Assembly (NCBI RefSeq): GCF_033958435.1 | Contig: NC_134137.1 | Location: forward strand, 319,919,501-319,983,500 | Source of the DNA: Carettochelys insculpta | Lineage: Eukaryota > Chordata > Testudines > Carettochelyidae | DNA length: 64,000 nucleotides | Direction of reading: 5' to 3' | In this document: positions 24,179 through 35,067 of the stretch, in pieces | Layout of the letters: each line of letters opens with the position of its first letter | How positions within the stretch are numbered: position 1 is the stretch's first letter | Notes under the pieces: generated by a model | The model's database searches: none | The model's input: the letters and a program-made list of their open reading frames with translations, nothing else | What the model was told of the DNA's origin: nothing | Made by a program: the position numbers and the translations under genes

Positions 24179-24574
24179 GCTATGCCTGCATTAGCCCCAG
24201 AACTTCAAAGGAGCATGATAATGAACCTAATCGAAAGATGCTAATAAGGCACTGACATGAATAAGCAGTGCCTTCTTAGCATAATGGTGGCCATGGCACT
24301 TTGAAAATACCGCTTTGCATAACGTATGGCTCATCTATACGGGATTCTTTTCAAAAGGACCCTGCACACTTCTAAATAACCGAATAAGGGGATTTCGAAG
24401 CATGTGGGGTCCTTTCAAAAAGGACACATGCAATCGAAAGCGGCACTTTCAAAGTGGCACAGCCACCATTATGCTAATGAGTTGCTGCATATTCATTAGC
24501 ACCTCATTAGCATATTTTGATTAGATTCATTATCATGACCCTTTCGAAGTTCTGGGGCTAATGTAAACATAGCC
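24179..24574. mobile_element. Fold-back element, 396 bp
   Basis: Ends GCTATGCCTGCATTAGCCCC and GGGGCTAATGTAAACATAGCC are inverted. Internal arms (GATTCTTTTCAAAAGGACC and GGGGTCCTTTCAAAAAGGAC; GCACTTTGAAAATACCG and its mate) also pair. Flanks are TTAG (24175-24178) and TTAA (24575-24578). It belongs to the GCTRYG-terminus group, with more arm divergence than 14957-15391. Confidence 0.8.
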
Positions 24575-24578
24575 TTAA

Positions 24579-25959
24579 TGTGGCATTAATTTTAAGGATC
24601 AGGCCTTTCATTGGTAACAGGCATTTTAAGATGTTTCTGATAGTCATAAGATTTTACAGGTGCATAAAAACATTTTCATATAAAAATGAATGGTCATCAT
24701 TTACAAGTCATAGTTGAAAGAGAGATAGTTATACGATCCTAAGGAACTATACTTTGACGTGTTGCTTTGCAACTATAGAAGGCACATTAAAAAGAAATGG
24801 GCTATAAAAGGATAAGTCAAATTAATAACATACATAAACAACTCAGAAGAAATAATTGAATATTAAAGTACATGACTGATCATTCTGCAAATTAACTCTT
24901 AAACAAAAAATTAAATAGGTATTAGATGGTTTAATAAGTAAAATACATGAACTTTTGTGATATTTAAAGCCAAATGAATTGTCTTGTAAAGAATTTCATA
25001 GGTGAATTACAATGATTAAATTCAAGTAATAAAATCTTTTTCCAATCAAACGGACCAAGTTCGTCTTTAGCTAAGAAACAAGCCATCTCTTAAACCTGTT
25101 GACATAGCTTCAGGGAATGAATTCTGTAGTTCTGTAACTTCCCAGAAGTTTTCAAGTTTTGGCTTTTAATTATTACAGAAATGTTACATATTTCGATGGC
25201 CTAGTGGCATGGAGTTTAGTCTGATTTTTTAATTGTGAGTGTCTTTCATATACAGTCATTTTAAGTAATTGTAATTTATTTTATGACCAGTTAAACAAGC
25301 AATGAGAAATCAAGGGCATGTGAAATGAAGGCACTTTTAGCATTATCACTGACTCCAGCATAAGAAGCAGAATGCTCCAGACATTTCTTCTTAAGGATTA
25401 AAATGGGATTTCTGAAACATTGATTAATTCAGGAACACAGAAGGAACCTGCCTTGATTAATCTACGAGCAAACAGATATTCTTTTAGGATTCCAGAATAA
25501 AGACCCAAATTATCAAAACTAAGCAAAAGAATAACACTGAAAAGAAACATTATCCCAACAGAAAAATGCTGCTTCTCCCTCTAGACACTGGGATATGTTA
25601 TTGTGTATACATATACACAACCCTTTCTTGATAAATTTGTGAGGAAAAACAGCTGTCCCAAGACATTAGACTAAAGAGCAAAGCACCCAGAATTAAACAA
25701 AAAGGTGAATACAGAAAAATAAAACTCTCCCTTTCTTTTCTTTCTTGCTACTCATCTCATTCAGAAATAAACGCCATTCTATCTAAAGGCTTACTGATGC
25801 TGTAAAACAAGGTTTATTGTTTAAATATCTCCATACTCACAGACATTCAGAGGGGATTAATCATTCAGATTACCCTGCTCAACTTGTCGATATTGCCACT
25901 GATTGAAATGAAAGGTGAGGACTTTATGAAGCATGGTAAGCCTACATGATGCTGCTCAC
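24579..25959. other. Unannotated AT-rich sequence
   Basis: About 1.4 kb of AT-rich sequence. I see no supported feature. Confidence 0.5.
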
Positions 25960-25963
25960 TCAG

Positions 25964-26672
25964 GCTACGTCTACACGTGCACCCAACTTCGAAATAGCTT
26001 ATTTCGATGTTGCGACATCGAAATAGGCTATTTCGATGAATAACGTCTACACGTCCTCCAGGGCTGGCAACGTCGATGTTCAACTTCGACGTTGCTTAGC
26101 CCAACATCGAAATAGGCACAGCGAGGGAACGTCTACACGCCAAAGTAGCACACATCGAAATAAGGGAGCCAGGCACAGCTGCAGACAGGGTCACGGGGCG
26201 GACTCAACAGCAAGTCGCTCCCTTAAAGGGCCCCTCCCAGACACACTTTCATTAAACAGTGCAAGATACACAGAGCCAACAACTAGTTGCAGACCCTGTA
26301 TATGCAGCACGGACCCCCAGCTGCAGCAGCAGCAGCCAGAAGCCCTGGGCTAAGGGCTGCTGCCCACGGTGACCACAGAGCCCCGCAAGGGCTGGAGAGA
26401 GAGTATCTCTCAACCCCCCAGCTGATGGCCGCCATGGAGGACCCCGCTATTTCGATGTTGCGGGACGCGGATCGTCTACACGTCCCTACTTCGATGTTGA
26501 ACGTCGAAGTAGGGCGCTATTCCCATCCCCTCATGGGGTTAGCAACTTCGACGTCTCGCCGCCTAACGTCGATTTCAACTTCGAAATAGTGCCCAACACG
26601 TGTAGACGTGACGGGCGCTATTTCGAAGTTACTGCCGCTACTTCGAAGTAGCGTGCACGTGTAGACGCAGCT
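25964..26672 (+). mobile_element. ~710-bp inverted-repeat DNA element, copy 4
   Basis: Starts GCTACGTCTACACGTGCACC and ends GTGCACGTGTAGACGCAGCT, so the terminal inverted repeat is about 18 bases with little mismatch. TCAG flanks at 25960-25963 and 26673-26676. More than a dozen TTCGA/TCGAA motifs occur, mostly as inverted pairs at both ends. The ATG of the short internal frame has become ACG, but the rest (DPQLQQQQPEALG, stop) is kept. Confidence 0.88.
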
Positions 26673-26676
26673 TCAG

Positions 26677-27131
26677 ACAGCAGCACCAAGCAAGTAACAA
26701 AGTGTCATGATCTCAAAGGACTTACATTTAAGGGCACAAACTGGCCCAGCACAGAAGAAGTAGTGTCATGCAACAGTGAACTAAAGTACATAGCTAGGTC
26801 ACTATTTACTTGCCCATACTATGATACTGATCGCTTCCAAATACCATGTCAGACTTTCCAGGTGTAGTACTGGAGCCGAGAGGAGAGCAGGATATAAATG
26901 TCATGCTGACAATGGGAGGGAGCCTGAGAGGTGCACAAAGGGAGAACAGCGTGGCTTTCATTGATGGAGATTCACACAGCTCAGCTAGTGCTTCCAGCAG
27001 GACCCTGGCCTAAATGAGTATTGCGTGAACCACCCTCTGTCCTTTGCACAAGCTCCCATCACTGACTCATTGAATGATGATGAGATGCGGTTGATGCATT
27101 GAAAATCTGAAGCTGAACTCCAAGTATGTTT
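26677..27131. other. Unannotated sequence
   Basis: No recognised gene or repeat. Confidence 0.5.
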
Positions 27132-27335
27132 TTGGCAGATAGAGCACAGGACTGGGATTTGGCGGACCTCAGTTCTATTCCTGGCTGTCACTGGCCTGCT
27201 CAGTGACCATGGGCAAGTCACTTCCCTTCTTCGGGATCCATCTCCTCACCTGTAAGATGGGGAATAAGGATGGTGAGAATTTTCAAAGCATCTGGAGATC
27301 GGCTGATGGGAAGCACTGTATAAAAGCAAGATGGA
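27132..27335 (+). mobile_element. MIR-like CORE-SINE
   Basis: tRNA-like head GGCAGATAGAGCACAGGACT with a B-box-like CAGTTCTATTCC. The core follows: GACCATGGGCAAGTCACTTC, then ACCTGTAAGATGGGGAATAA and AAGCACTGTATAAAAGC. Order and motifs match MIR-type SINEs. Confidence 0.75.
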
Positions 27336-28909
27336 TTTCTACATTCTGTGAATTCTGGTTGATATAATGAAGTTGTATCCAGTTGATGTTCTACAGGAAT
27401 CCTGCTTGTGTGTCTACCATAGATGACCAGCCTGATGGTGCTTCTTTCCCAGACAATGACCAGAGAAAATGGGGAAAATTTAATGTTAACAATGGTGCTT
27501 TTAATGGACAATGGATATGATAACTAGGTTTGCTGGACAAGGGAAGGTGCTTCTGCCTCTGACTGAAGGAAAGGGATAAAGTGAAAAGAGGACAGGTGAC
27601 AAATCACAGTTTTTAATATGACTTTTGAGGAGGAAGACTGGGAAAGTGACATGCAGAAGGCTATGGGTGGGAGGAGGAAGGAAGGTTTTGGAATCCGGGT
27701 GTGAAGCCTCCACATTTCATCACACAAAGATTGCACTGGAATAAGTTACCTAGATAGTTCCAGAGAGCCTATCCTCAGCCCAAACAGTACTCAGGAGTCA
27801 TGAGGAAACTGAGACAGGGAAATGCATTCAGGGTTTATTATTTTGCATGAGCCATGCTCTCTGGTGCTTTAGATAATAGCCAAAGAAGTGTAAAATCAGT
27901 GTGGAGTGTCTCTGCCTCTCTGTTGTATGTACTTCACAAGGGTCATGTTCACCCTTACAGTTGCATTGTAACCTAGAAGGTTCACAACTTGAGCTGGAGT
28001 TATGGGAGAGGGTGTGTTTAAGCTACTAGGGTATTTTGGGGTCAATGCTGATCCTAGGGGCCTAAGGGCTCCATCTCCATGAAAAGGTAGCCAACAGAAC
28101 CAGTGCCTAGGAATTGTGCCAGATGCTGGTTTTGCCAGGAATTGATGTTAGGGGTGGAGGGTGTTCAAAAATTCATGGATGAATGAGGGAGGGAGTATAT
28201 TGTTAGGGCAAAAGTAGTCTATATGGCATCATAGTAAAAACTGAATGTTTCACAACCATTTTATTAGATTTAATTCATGTTTTTAAAACACCTCAGAAAC
28301 TAGAGCTGGCTACCTAAGCCTACTGTGGAGCACCATATCGACATCCTTCTTGGTTATTTGTAATTTTGAACAACTCTCTTAATGAGCTTCTCAAAGGCAG
28401 TACATTCATTTTTGGAGACTTTTCATGTGCCCAGTATTTCATGATATGCTCATGATAACACAACAGGTAATTTCTTTCAGAACACAAAAATCTACTGAAT
28501 GAGTAAAAGAATGCTCAACTGTCTGTAGCTGTTGTGACTGACAGTAGCAAGACATGAGTTCTTCCCTCTTTCATCCAAGGAAACACAGCCAAAAATTGAT
28601 TTGAACTATGAGTGATGATAAAGAAGTTGAAGTCAAATGTTTACTTGTTGATCATATCATATTCCTCTCCCAGTTCATATGTTCTAGTCTGTCCTGATCA
28701 CAGAGCAGCCCCATGGCAAGTGGTGCCTCACTCCAGTCAACTGACAGTGTTTTGTAAGACAGGCATGTCTAAAAGCTATGTAGAGGTTAATAGGATACAA
28801 AGTTGGTGCTGCAGATTTTTAAGAATCAAGTCTGTGTAATTGTGTAATTTATTTTTTCAGCTGGCTTGTCAAACACTTTTTGTCCTCTTCATTTAAGGTG
28901 TTGATATAA
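27336..28909. other. Unannotated sequence
   Basis: About 1.6 kb with no recognisable exon, RNA or repeat. Confidence 0.5.
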
Positions 28910-30046
28910 GTACCCTAATTAGTCCACTTCTGAACTGAAATGTTTGCTTCTTCCAGTACACTTTCTATGGATATCTCCCTGATTGATCCAAGTGTGGCTT
29001 TCATCACTGGGCAAAGACCTAGTACTACCATAGCAGATGCCTGTATGACATAGTTTAATGACCCAAGGGTTTTCAACAGTAGATTTACAGAACAGAATAG
29101 CAATTCTGTTCTCTGAACTTAGTAGCAAAAGTAGGCCACCAGCCTCACTGATTGGCACTGTCCCATCTTCATAGATTCTTTCCAAAGCCAAAAATAATGG
29201 GTGCAGTAATTTTAAGACAACAGTAAAGGTTCACTCATAGTTTTCCCAGATTGGACTAACTTGAACTTCAGCTCCCCTCTATCTTCTCTATTTTTGAAGA
29301 GGTTCAATCTTTTTGGACTCTTACTGAAAAAAAAAAAGAATATAATGAAAACAATTACATTTATAGCTTTTTAAGTGCCTTCTGACAATTCTTCAGCTTT
29401 TAATAGTGCTTGTTGGAGAAGATAGCATCTGCAGTGTCTATAGGAGAGTTTAGCGTTACACTTATCTCTGAGCAAAATTTGTACTTCACTATGTTTTCCA
29501 GAGAAGTTTGCGGATCCATCAGATGTTCAATCATCCATCTCTTGGGGTTCTCTTTACAAGCATTTTACTCTTATAAGATGTAGCTGATGTCTTCTATAAC
29601 AGGAATATCTAGAAATTTGTCCCACCACTGACATCAAGATAACATACTTGGTGATTTAATACTTGATGCCCATTTGCATCATTTCCTTTATCAGCCATGC
29701 ACGCTTATTTGCTGAATGGCTGATGTGCATTCTTCACTTTTTCAACTGCTAAGTCCTTCCCTGTTGCACTACATGCTTCTATCCAGTCAGCTGAGTTTCT
29801 TGCAGAAAGGTAGTGAGCATTGCTGGTCTTGGTCGGAAACAGCGTTCAACTTCAGGATTAACAAGTGACAGCGCACTTAACAGTGGCCTCTACTTTGTAG
29901 CATGTGGTATCTCTTGCTTAAAGATTAAGTTTGATGTGACAGGCATGTTTGTTTGACTAAACTGTGTCTCCAGGATTTTTAACAGCCTCATTAAATATCT
30001 CTAAAATTGGCATGGACTGTGACTGCTTATAATGTTTTCTACATGT
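28910..30046 (-). pseudogene. Degenerate minus-strand coding remnant, identity unknown
   Basis: Translated in the reverse direction, this stretch gives patches of protein-like sequence that move between frames: LLKILETQFSQTNMP and LLSALSLVNPEVERCF around 29843-29990, SARNSADWIEACSATGKDL around 29750-29810, NPKRWMIEHLMDPQTSLENI around 29490-29550, and ATLGSIREISIESVLEEA around 28930-28995. Stops and frameshifts separate them. The absence of introns and the direct junction with a CR1 tail at 30047 suggest a transposon-encoded or retroposed protein. I do not recognise the family. Confidence 0.4.
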
Positions 30047-30240
30047 CATAAGAATGACCATACTGGGTCAGAGCAAAGGCCCTCTATCCCAGTATCTTGT
30101 CTTCCGACAAAGGCCAGATGTCCCAGAGGGAGTGAACAGAGCAGGTAATCAAGTGATCCCACTCCTGTCACCCATTTCCAGCCTTTGATAAACAAAGGCT
30201 AGAGACACCATTCCTACCCATCCTGGCTAATAGCCATGTG
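30047..30240 (-). mobile_element. CR1 LINE 3' end, minus strand
   Basis: Reverse complement of the CR1 3' end also seen at 11570-11958: CATAAGAATGACCATACTGG, CAGAGGGAGTGAACAGAGC, ACCATTCCTACCCATCCTGG. 5'-truncated at ~30240. Confidence 0.85.
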
Positions 30241-30334
30241 GATGCAGTCCGGATGACTGGTGTTTTGTTTATAGCCTTTTCACACAGTTTGTCAGCATTA
30301 GCTTTGCTGATCGGTCTGGCAAACTAAGTTCCTC

Positions 30335-30510
30335 CACTTTTATTATATAAACCCATGGTATATTCACATTTAGAATATTATGTGCAGCCCTGGTGGCCTC
30401 ATTTCAAAATAGATACATTTCAGTTGGAAATATTACAGAGAAGGGCAAGTAAAATGTTTAGTGGTATGGAAAAACTTCCATATGAGGAAAGGAACAAACC
30501 AAATAGTACC
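30335..30510 (+). mobile_element. CR1-group LINE fragment (RT C-terminal part)
   Basis: GAATATTATGTGCAGCCCTGG, GAGAAGGGCAAGTAAAATG, GGAAAAACTTCCATATGAGG are in the order of a CR1/L3 ORF2 end. Highly diverged, frame broken. Confidence 0.6.
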
Positions 30511-31198
30511 CAGGACTCTTAGGCACAGTTTACACCATCAAGTGAAACCTCTGTCTCTCCTTCCCGCCACCCAACCGGGATTGGCCAAACCCCTTGCTTA
30601 GTGACTTTAGTTCAACTGAGGGTGGCCAGTGCTTCATTTGTAATGAAAGAGGTGATGGGGTTGAAACAAGTATTTTACTTTCATAACTAATGTGCCGGGG
30701 CAGAGATCAAGGTCTGGGGCTATGAACTGTCAAAAGTAGAGGTGCCAGGGCTCAGCCCTGGCATAAACTAAGCATTGAGGGTGAGCCCCTAAGCCACGAC
30801 AGGGCAGGTACAGTTCTTTTGCCATTTACTCATACTATAAAGATAACATTTCATGACCCCAACATTCAATGCTAAAATTATTCATAACCCAACACCAGCC
30901 ATAACTGATCACACAGGCAGCAGAGCACAGCCTGGTGGATACCTATACAGAGTAGGCAAGTTCATGTACGTAGTCTGGTCCTGAAACCTTCCTGGTTCAT
31001 CACTAATTGTCACGGCAGAGCTCTTTCAGACCTTGCTTAGAAATCATAATGTGAAATTACAAGGTTGACCAACATTCCTGAAATTAGTGTGCCAGCATTG
31101 TTAGAAAACACAGCTGTGCGAAAAAGCTAGCCTTGGTTCAGGATTTTCACACCTGTTATTCTTTTTCAGGAAGAAGTTTTTTATCATACACAGTATGG
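30511..31198. other. Unannotated sequence, probably old repeat-derived
   Basis: The GGTGCCAGGGCTCAGCCCTGG palindrome at 30750-30770 looks like part of an old interspersed repeat, but I cannot assign it. Nothing else seen. Confidence 0.35.
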
Positions 31199-31420
31199 GC
31201 TTGTCTACACTACCACTTTCCTTCGAAGGAAGGATGGTAATTAGGGTGTTGGGAGTTTACTAATGAAGTGCTGTGGTGCATAGGCAGCACTTCATTAAGC
31301 AAATTCCCCCATCTCCCGTGGCAACTCCAAAGTTTTAAACTTCGAAGTACCAGTACATGTTTAGCTGCAGCGCACCCACCGGTACTTTGAAGTCCCAGGG
31401 CAATTTTGAAGTCCCCTTAC
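31199..31420 (+). mobile_element. Inverted-repeat element, right part missing
   Basis: It starts GCTTGTCTACACTACCAC and follows 14018-14326 through the AATGAAGTGCTGTGGTGCAT...GCAGCACTTCATTA hairpin and GGCAACTCCAAAG to TTGAAGTCCCCTTACTC. Homology then stops, so the right inverted repeat is lost. Confidence 0.65.
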
Positions 31421-31439
31421 TCGTTGCTTACTGCCCAAC

Positions 31440-31560
31440 AGACGGCTGTCGGGGGGCACTTCTTTTAGCCTGCTGGGAGGATAGCTTGGTGATTGGTGCA
31501 TTGGCTTTGTAAACCCAGTGTTGTGAGTTCAGCCCTTAGCATGACTTTCAATGGTATGGG
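31440..31560 (+). mobile_element. tRNA-derived SINE fragment (possible)
   Basis: GGATAGCTTGGTGATTGG resembles a Pol III A box region, and GTTGTGAGTTCAGCCC a B box, with spacing like a tRNA gene (31478-31545). It directly abuts the CR1 fragment at 31563. Too diverged to name the parent tRNA. Confidence 0.4.
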
Positions 31561-31562
31561 GC

Positions 31563-32010
31563 AGGTTAGATATTCTGTAGAAATCTGATGCGGTTCAACA
31601 AGGAGAAGTGTAGAGTCCTGCACCTGGGGTGGAAGAATCCCAAGCATTGTTATAGCCTAGGGACTGGTTGGCTCAGCAGCAGTACAATGGAAAGGGACCT
31701 AGAGGTTATGGTGCATGAAAGGCTAGATATGAATAAACAGTGTGCCCCTGTAGCCAAGAAGGCTAATGGCATACTTGGGTGCATTAGGAGGAGCATTTCG
31801 AGCAGATCTAGAGAAGTAGTTATTCCACTCTTTTGGCACTGGTGAGGCGACATCTTGAATATTGTGTCCAGTTTTGGGCCCCCCAGTATAAAAAGGATGT
31901 GGATTTGCTGGACTAGGTTCAGTGGAGGGCAACAAAAATGATTAATGGTCTGGAGCACAAGACCTATGAGGATAGGCTGAGGGATTTGGGCTTGTTCAGT
32001 TCACAGAAGA
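31563..32010 (+). mobile_element. CR1 LINE, left half of an interrupted copy
   Basis: CR1 ORF2 C-terminal region: the frame from 31588 reads MRFNKEKCRVLHLG, then DLEVMVHERLDMNKQC and [18 protein letters not shown], typical of the CR1 region after the RT palm. It breaks off at CAGAAGA (32010) and resumes at 34691 (ATTTAATAGCAGCC), the sequence that follows in an intact CR1. A minus-strand CR1 lies between. Confidence 0.9.
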
Positions 32011-32011
32011 G

Positions 32012-34690
32012 AATCATAGAACAAAAGAGCTGGAAGAGACCTAAAAAAGCCATCAAGTCCAGCCCCCTGCTCGAAGCAGGACCAAACCCATCAGATCAGC
32101 CCAGCCAGCGCTTTGTCGAGGTGAGACTTAAACACCTCCAGGGATGGAGACTCCACTACTTCCCTGGGTAGACCATTCCAATGTTTCATCACCCTCCTAG
32201 TGAAAATTTTTTCCAAATGTTCAACCTGGACCTTCCCAACCACAACTTGAGACCATGGTTCCGTGTTCTGCCATCCATGACCACTGTGAACAGCCTCTCT
32301 CCAGCCTCTTTGCAACCTCCCTTCAGTAAGTTGAAGGCTGTTATCAAGTTCTCCCTCAGTCTTCTCTTCTGCAGACTAAACAGTCCCAATTCCCTCAACC
32401 CTTCTTCATCAGTCATATGCTCCAGCCCCCGAATTATTTTGGTCACCCTCCGCTGAACCCTCTCCAGTGTATCCACATCCTTCCTATAATTGGGGGCCCA
32501 GAATTGGACACAGTACTCCAGATGTGGCATCACCAAAGCTGAATAAAGAGGAATAATCACTTCTCTGGATCTACTGGCAACGCTCCTCTTTGTGCAACCT
32601 AATATGCTGTTAGCTTTCTTGGCTACAATGACACACTGACTCATGTCCAGCTTCTCGTCCACTACAACTCCCAGGTCCTTTTCTGCAGAATTACTACTGA
32701 GCCAGTTGGACCCCAGCCTGTAATAATGCTTGGGATTCTACCAGCCCAAGTGCAGGACTCTGCACTTGTCCTTATTGAACCTCATCAGATTTCTTGCAGC
32801 CTAGTCTTCCAATTTGTCTAAGTCACTCTGGACCCTGTCCCTACCCTCCAGCATATCTACCACTCCCCCTAGCTTAGTGTCATCTGTAAACTTGCTGAGG
32901 GTGCAGTCCAACCCCTCATCCGGGTCATTGATAAATACGTTGAACAGCACAGGACCCAGAACTGAACCTGCAGGCACTCCACTAAAAACTGACTGCCATC
33001 CCGACATCGAGCCATTGATCACTACCCGCTGGGCCCGACCTTCTGGCCAGCTTCCTATTCATCTTACCGTCCATTTATCCAGTCCACATTCCTTTAACTT
33101 GCTGACAAGAATATTGTGGGAGAACGTATCAAAAGCTTTGCTAAAGTCAAGATAAATCACATCTATTGATTTTTCCCCTATCCACAGAGCCAGTTATCTC
33201 ATCGTAGAAACTAATCAGATTGGTCAGGCATGACTTGCCCTTCATGAATCCATGCTGACTATTCCTGATCACTCTCCCTCCTCCAAGTGCCTCAAAATGA
33301 CTTCCTTGAGGAGCCCCTGCATGATTTTTCCAGGGACTGATGTAAGACTGACTGGCCTATAGTTCCCTGATCATCCTTCTTCCCTTTTCTAAAGATGGGC
33401 ATTACATTTGCCTTTTTCCAATTATCTGGGATCTCTCCCAGTCTCTACGACTTTTCAAAGATAATGGCCAAGGGCTCATCAACAACATACGCCAACTCCC
33501 TCAGAAACCTCAGATGAGTTAGGTCTGGGCCCATGGATTTATGTACATTTAGCTTTTGTAGATAGCTCCTAACCTGTTCTTTCCCCACCAAAGGCTGTCC
33601 ACCTTCATCCCACAATGCATCACTTATTGCATTAGTCCAGGAACTGTCCTTGTCTGTGAAGACAGAGGCAAAGAAAGCATTAAGTACTTCAGCTTTTCCT
33701 CCATCATCTGTCACTGGGTTACCTCCCTCATCCAGTAGGGGCATCACACCCTCTCTGATCACCTTCTTGTTAACATGCCTGTCGAAACTTTTCGTTTTCC
33801 TTGACATTCCTTGCGAGTCGCAATTCCAGTTGCGCTTTCACCTTCCAGATAACTGGCCTACATTCTCGAGCTATACGTTTATATCCCTCCCTAGACATCT
33901 GTCCAAGTTTCCACTTTTTGTAAGCTCCCTTTTTGTGCCTAAGTTTTCCAGGGATTTCCCATTTAAGCCAGTCTGGTCTCCTACCATATTTACTTCTCTT
34001 GCTGTACATCGGGATGGTTTCTTTCTGCCCATCAGGTTCCTGAAGGAGTCAAAGTCTGCTTTTCTGAAGTCCAAGGTGTGTAATTTACTGCTCTTTTTCC
34101 TTCCTTTGGTCAGGATCCTGCAGTCTACCATCTCATGATCACTACTTCCCAGGTTGTCACCACCTCTACCTTCCCTATTAGTTCCTCCCTGTTTGTAAGC
34201 AGCAGGTTGAGCCGCGCAAGACCTCTGGTCGGGTCCTTCAGCACTTGTACCAAGAAGTGATCCCCAACATTCTCCAGAAATGTCCTTGACTGCTTGTGTA
34301 CCGCCGTACAGGTCTCCCAACAGATGTCAGGGTAATTGAAGTCCCCCACGATAACAAAAGCCCGTGATCCGGAAGCTTCTCTCAGTTGTCCAAAAAAAGC
34401 CTCATCTACCTCACCATCTTGATTTGGCAGCCTGTAGCAGACACCAACCACCACATCTCCAGTGCTGCCTACACCACTAAGCTTGACCCATAGATTCTCA
34501 ACAGGCTTTTCTCCCTCTGTGTACTGGAGTTCCAAGCAATCAAAGTACTCTCTTACTTACAGTGCAACTCCTCCTCCTTTTCTCTCTTGCCTATGCTTCC
34601 TCAACAGTTTATTCCCTTTCATGACAGCACTCCAGTCGTGCAAGTCATCCCACCAAGTCTCTGTTATCCCAATCAAGTCATAGTTCTTAG
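32012..34690 (-). mobile_element. CR1 LINE, 5'-truncated, inserted into another CR1
   Basis: Minus-strand CR1 of ~2.68 kb. From its 5' side: endonuclease part at 34535-34100 with GDFNYPDICWE and a downstream SDHEMVD; linker at 34009-33445; RT with FTDDTKLGG at 32801-33022, so the catalytic Asp pair is present; and an uninterrupted 157-codon C-terminal frame at 32662-32189. Its 3' tail is the AATCATAGAAC at 32012. Frameshifts and stops inactivate ORF2, and the N-terminal endonuclease and ORF1 are missing. It is younger than the host CR1 it splits. Confidence 0.92.
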
Positions 34691-35034
34691 GGGTAATTTA
34701 ATAGCAGCCTTCAACTTCTTGAAGGAAGCTCTAAAGAGGAGGGTGAGAAACTGTTCAGTGGTGTCAGATGGCAGAACAAGGAGTAATGGTCTGAAGTTGA
34801 AGAGGGAGAAGTGTAGGTTAGATATTAGGAAAAACTATTTCACCAGGAGGGTGGTGAAGCATTGGAATGCATTGCCTAGAGAGATGGTGGATTCTCAATC
34901 CCTCGAGATTTTTAAGTCCTGGCTGGACACAGTCCTGGCTGGGATGACTTAGTGGGGGTTATTCCTTCTTGTAGCAGGGGGCTGGACTAGATGACCTCCG
35001 GAGGTCCCTTCAAGCCCTATGATTCTGTGATTCA
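34691..35034 (+). mobile_element. CR1 LINE, right half of the interrupted copy
   Basis: Continues the 31563-32010 copy: ATTTAATAGCAGCCTTCAAC, AGGAAAAACTATTTCACC, GTGAAGCATTGGAATGC, GGGCTGGACTAGATGACC, ending CCCTATGATTCTGTGATTC. The two halves together give ~790 bp of a 5'-truncated CR1. Confidence 0.9.
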
Positions 35035-35067
35035 ATGCGACAACTTGGGGAATCTATGTAGAACTTA

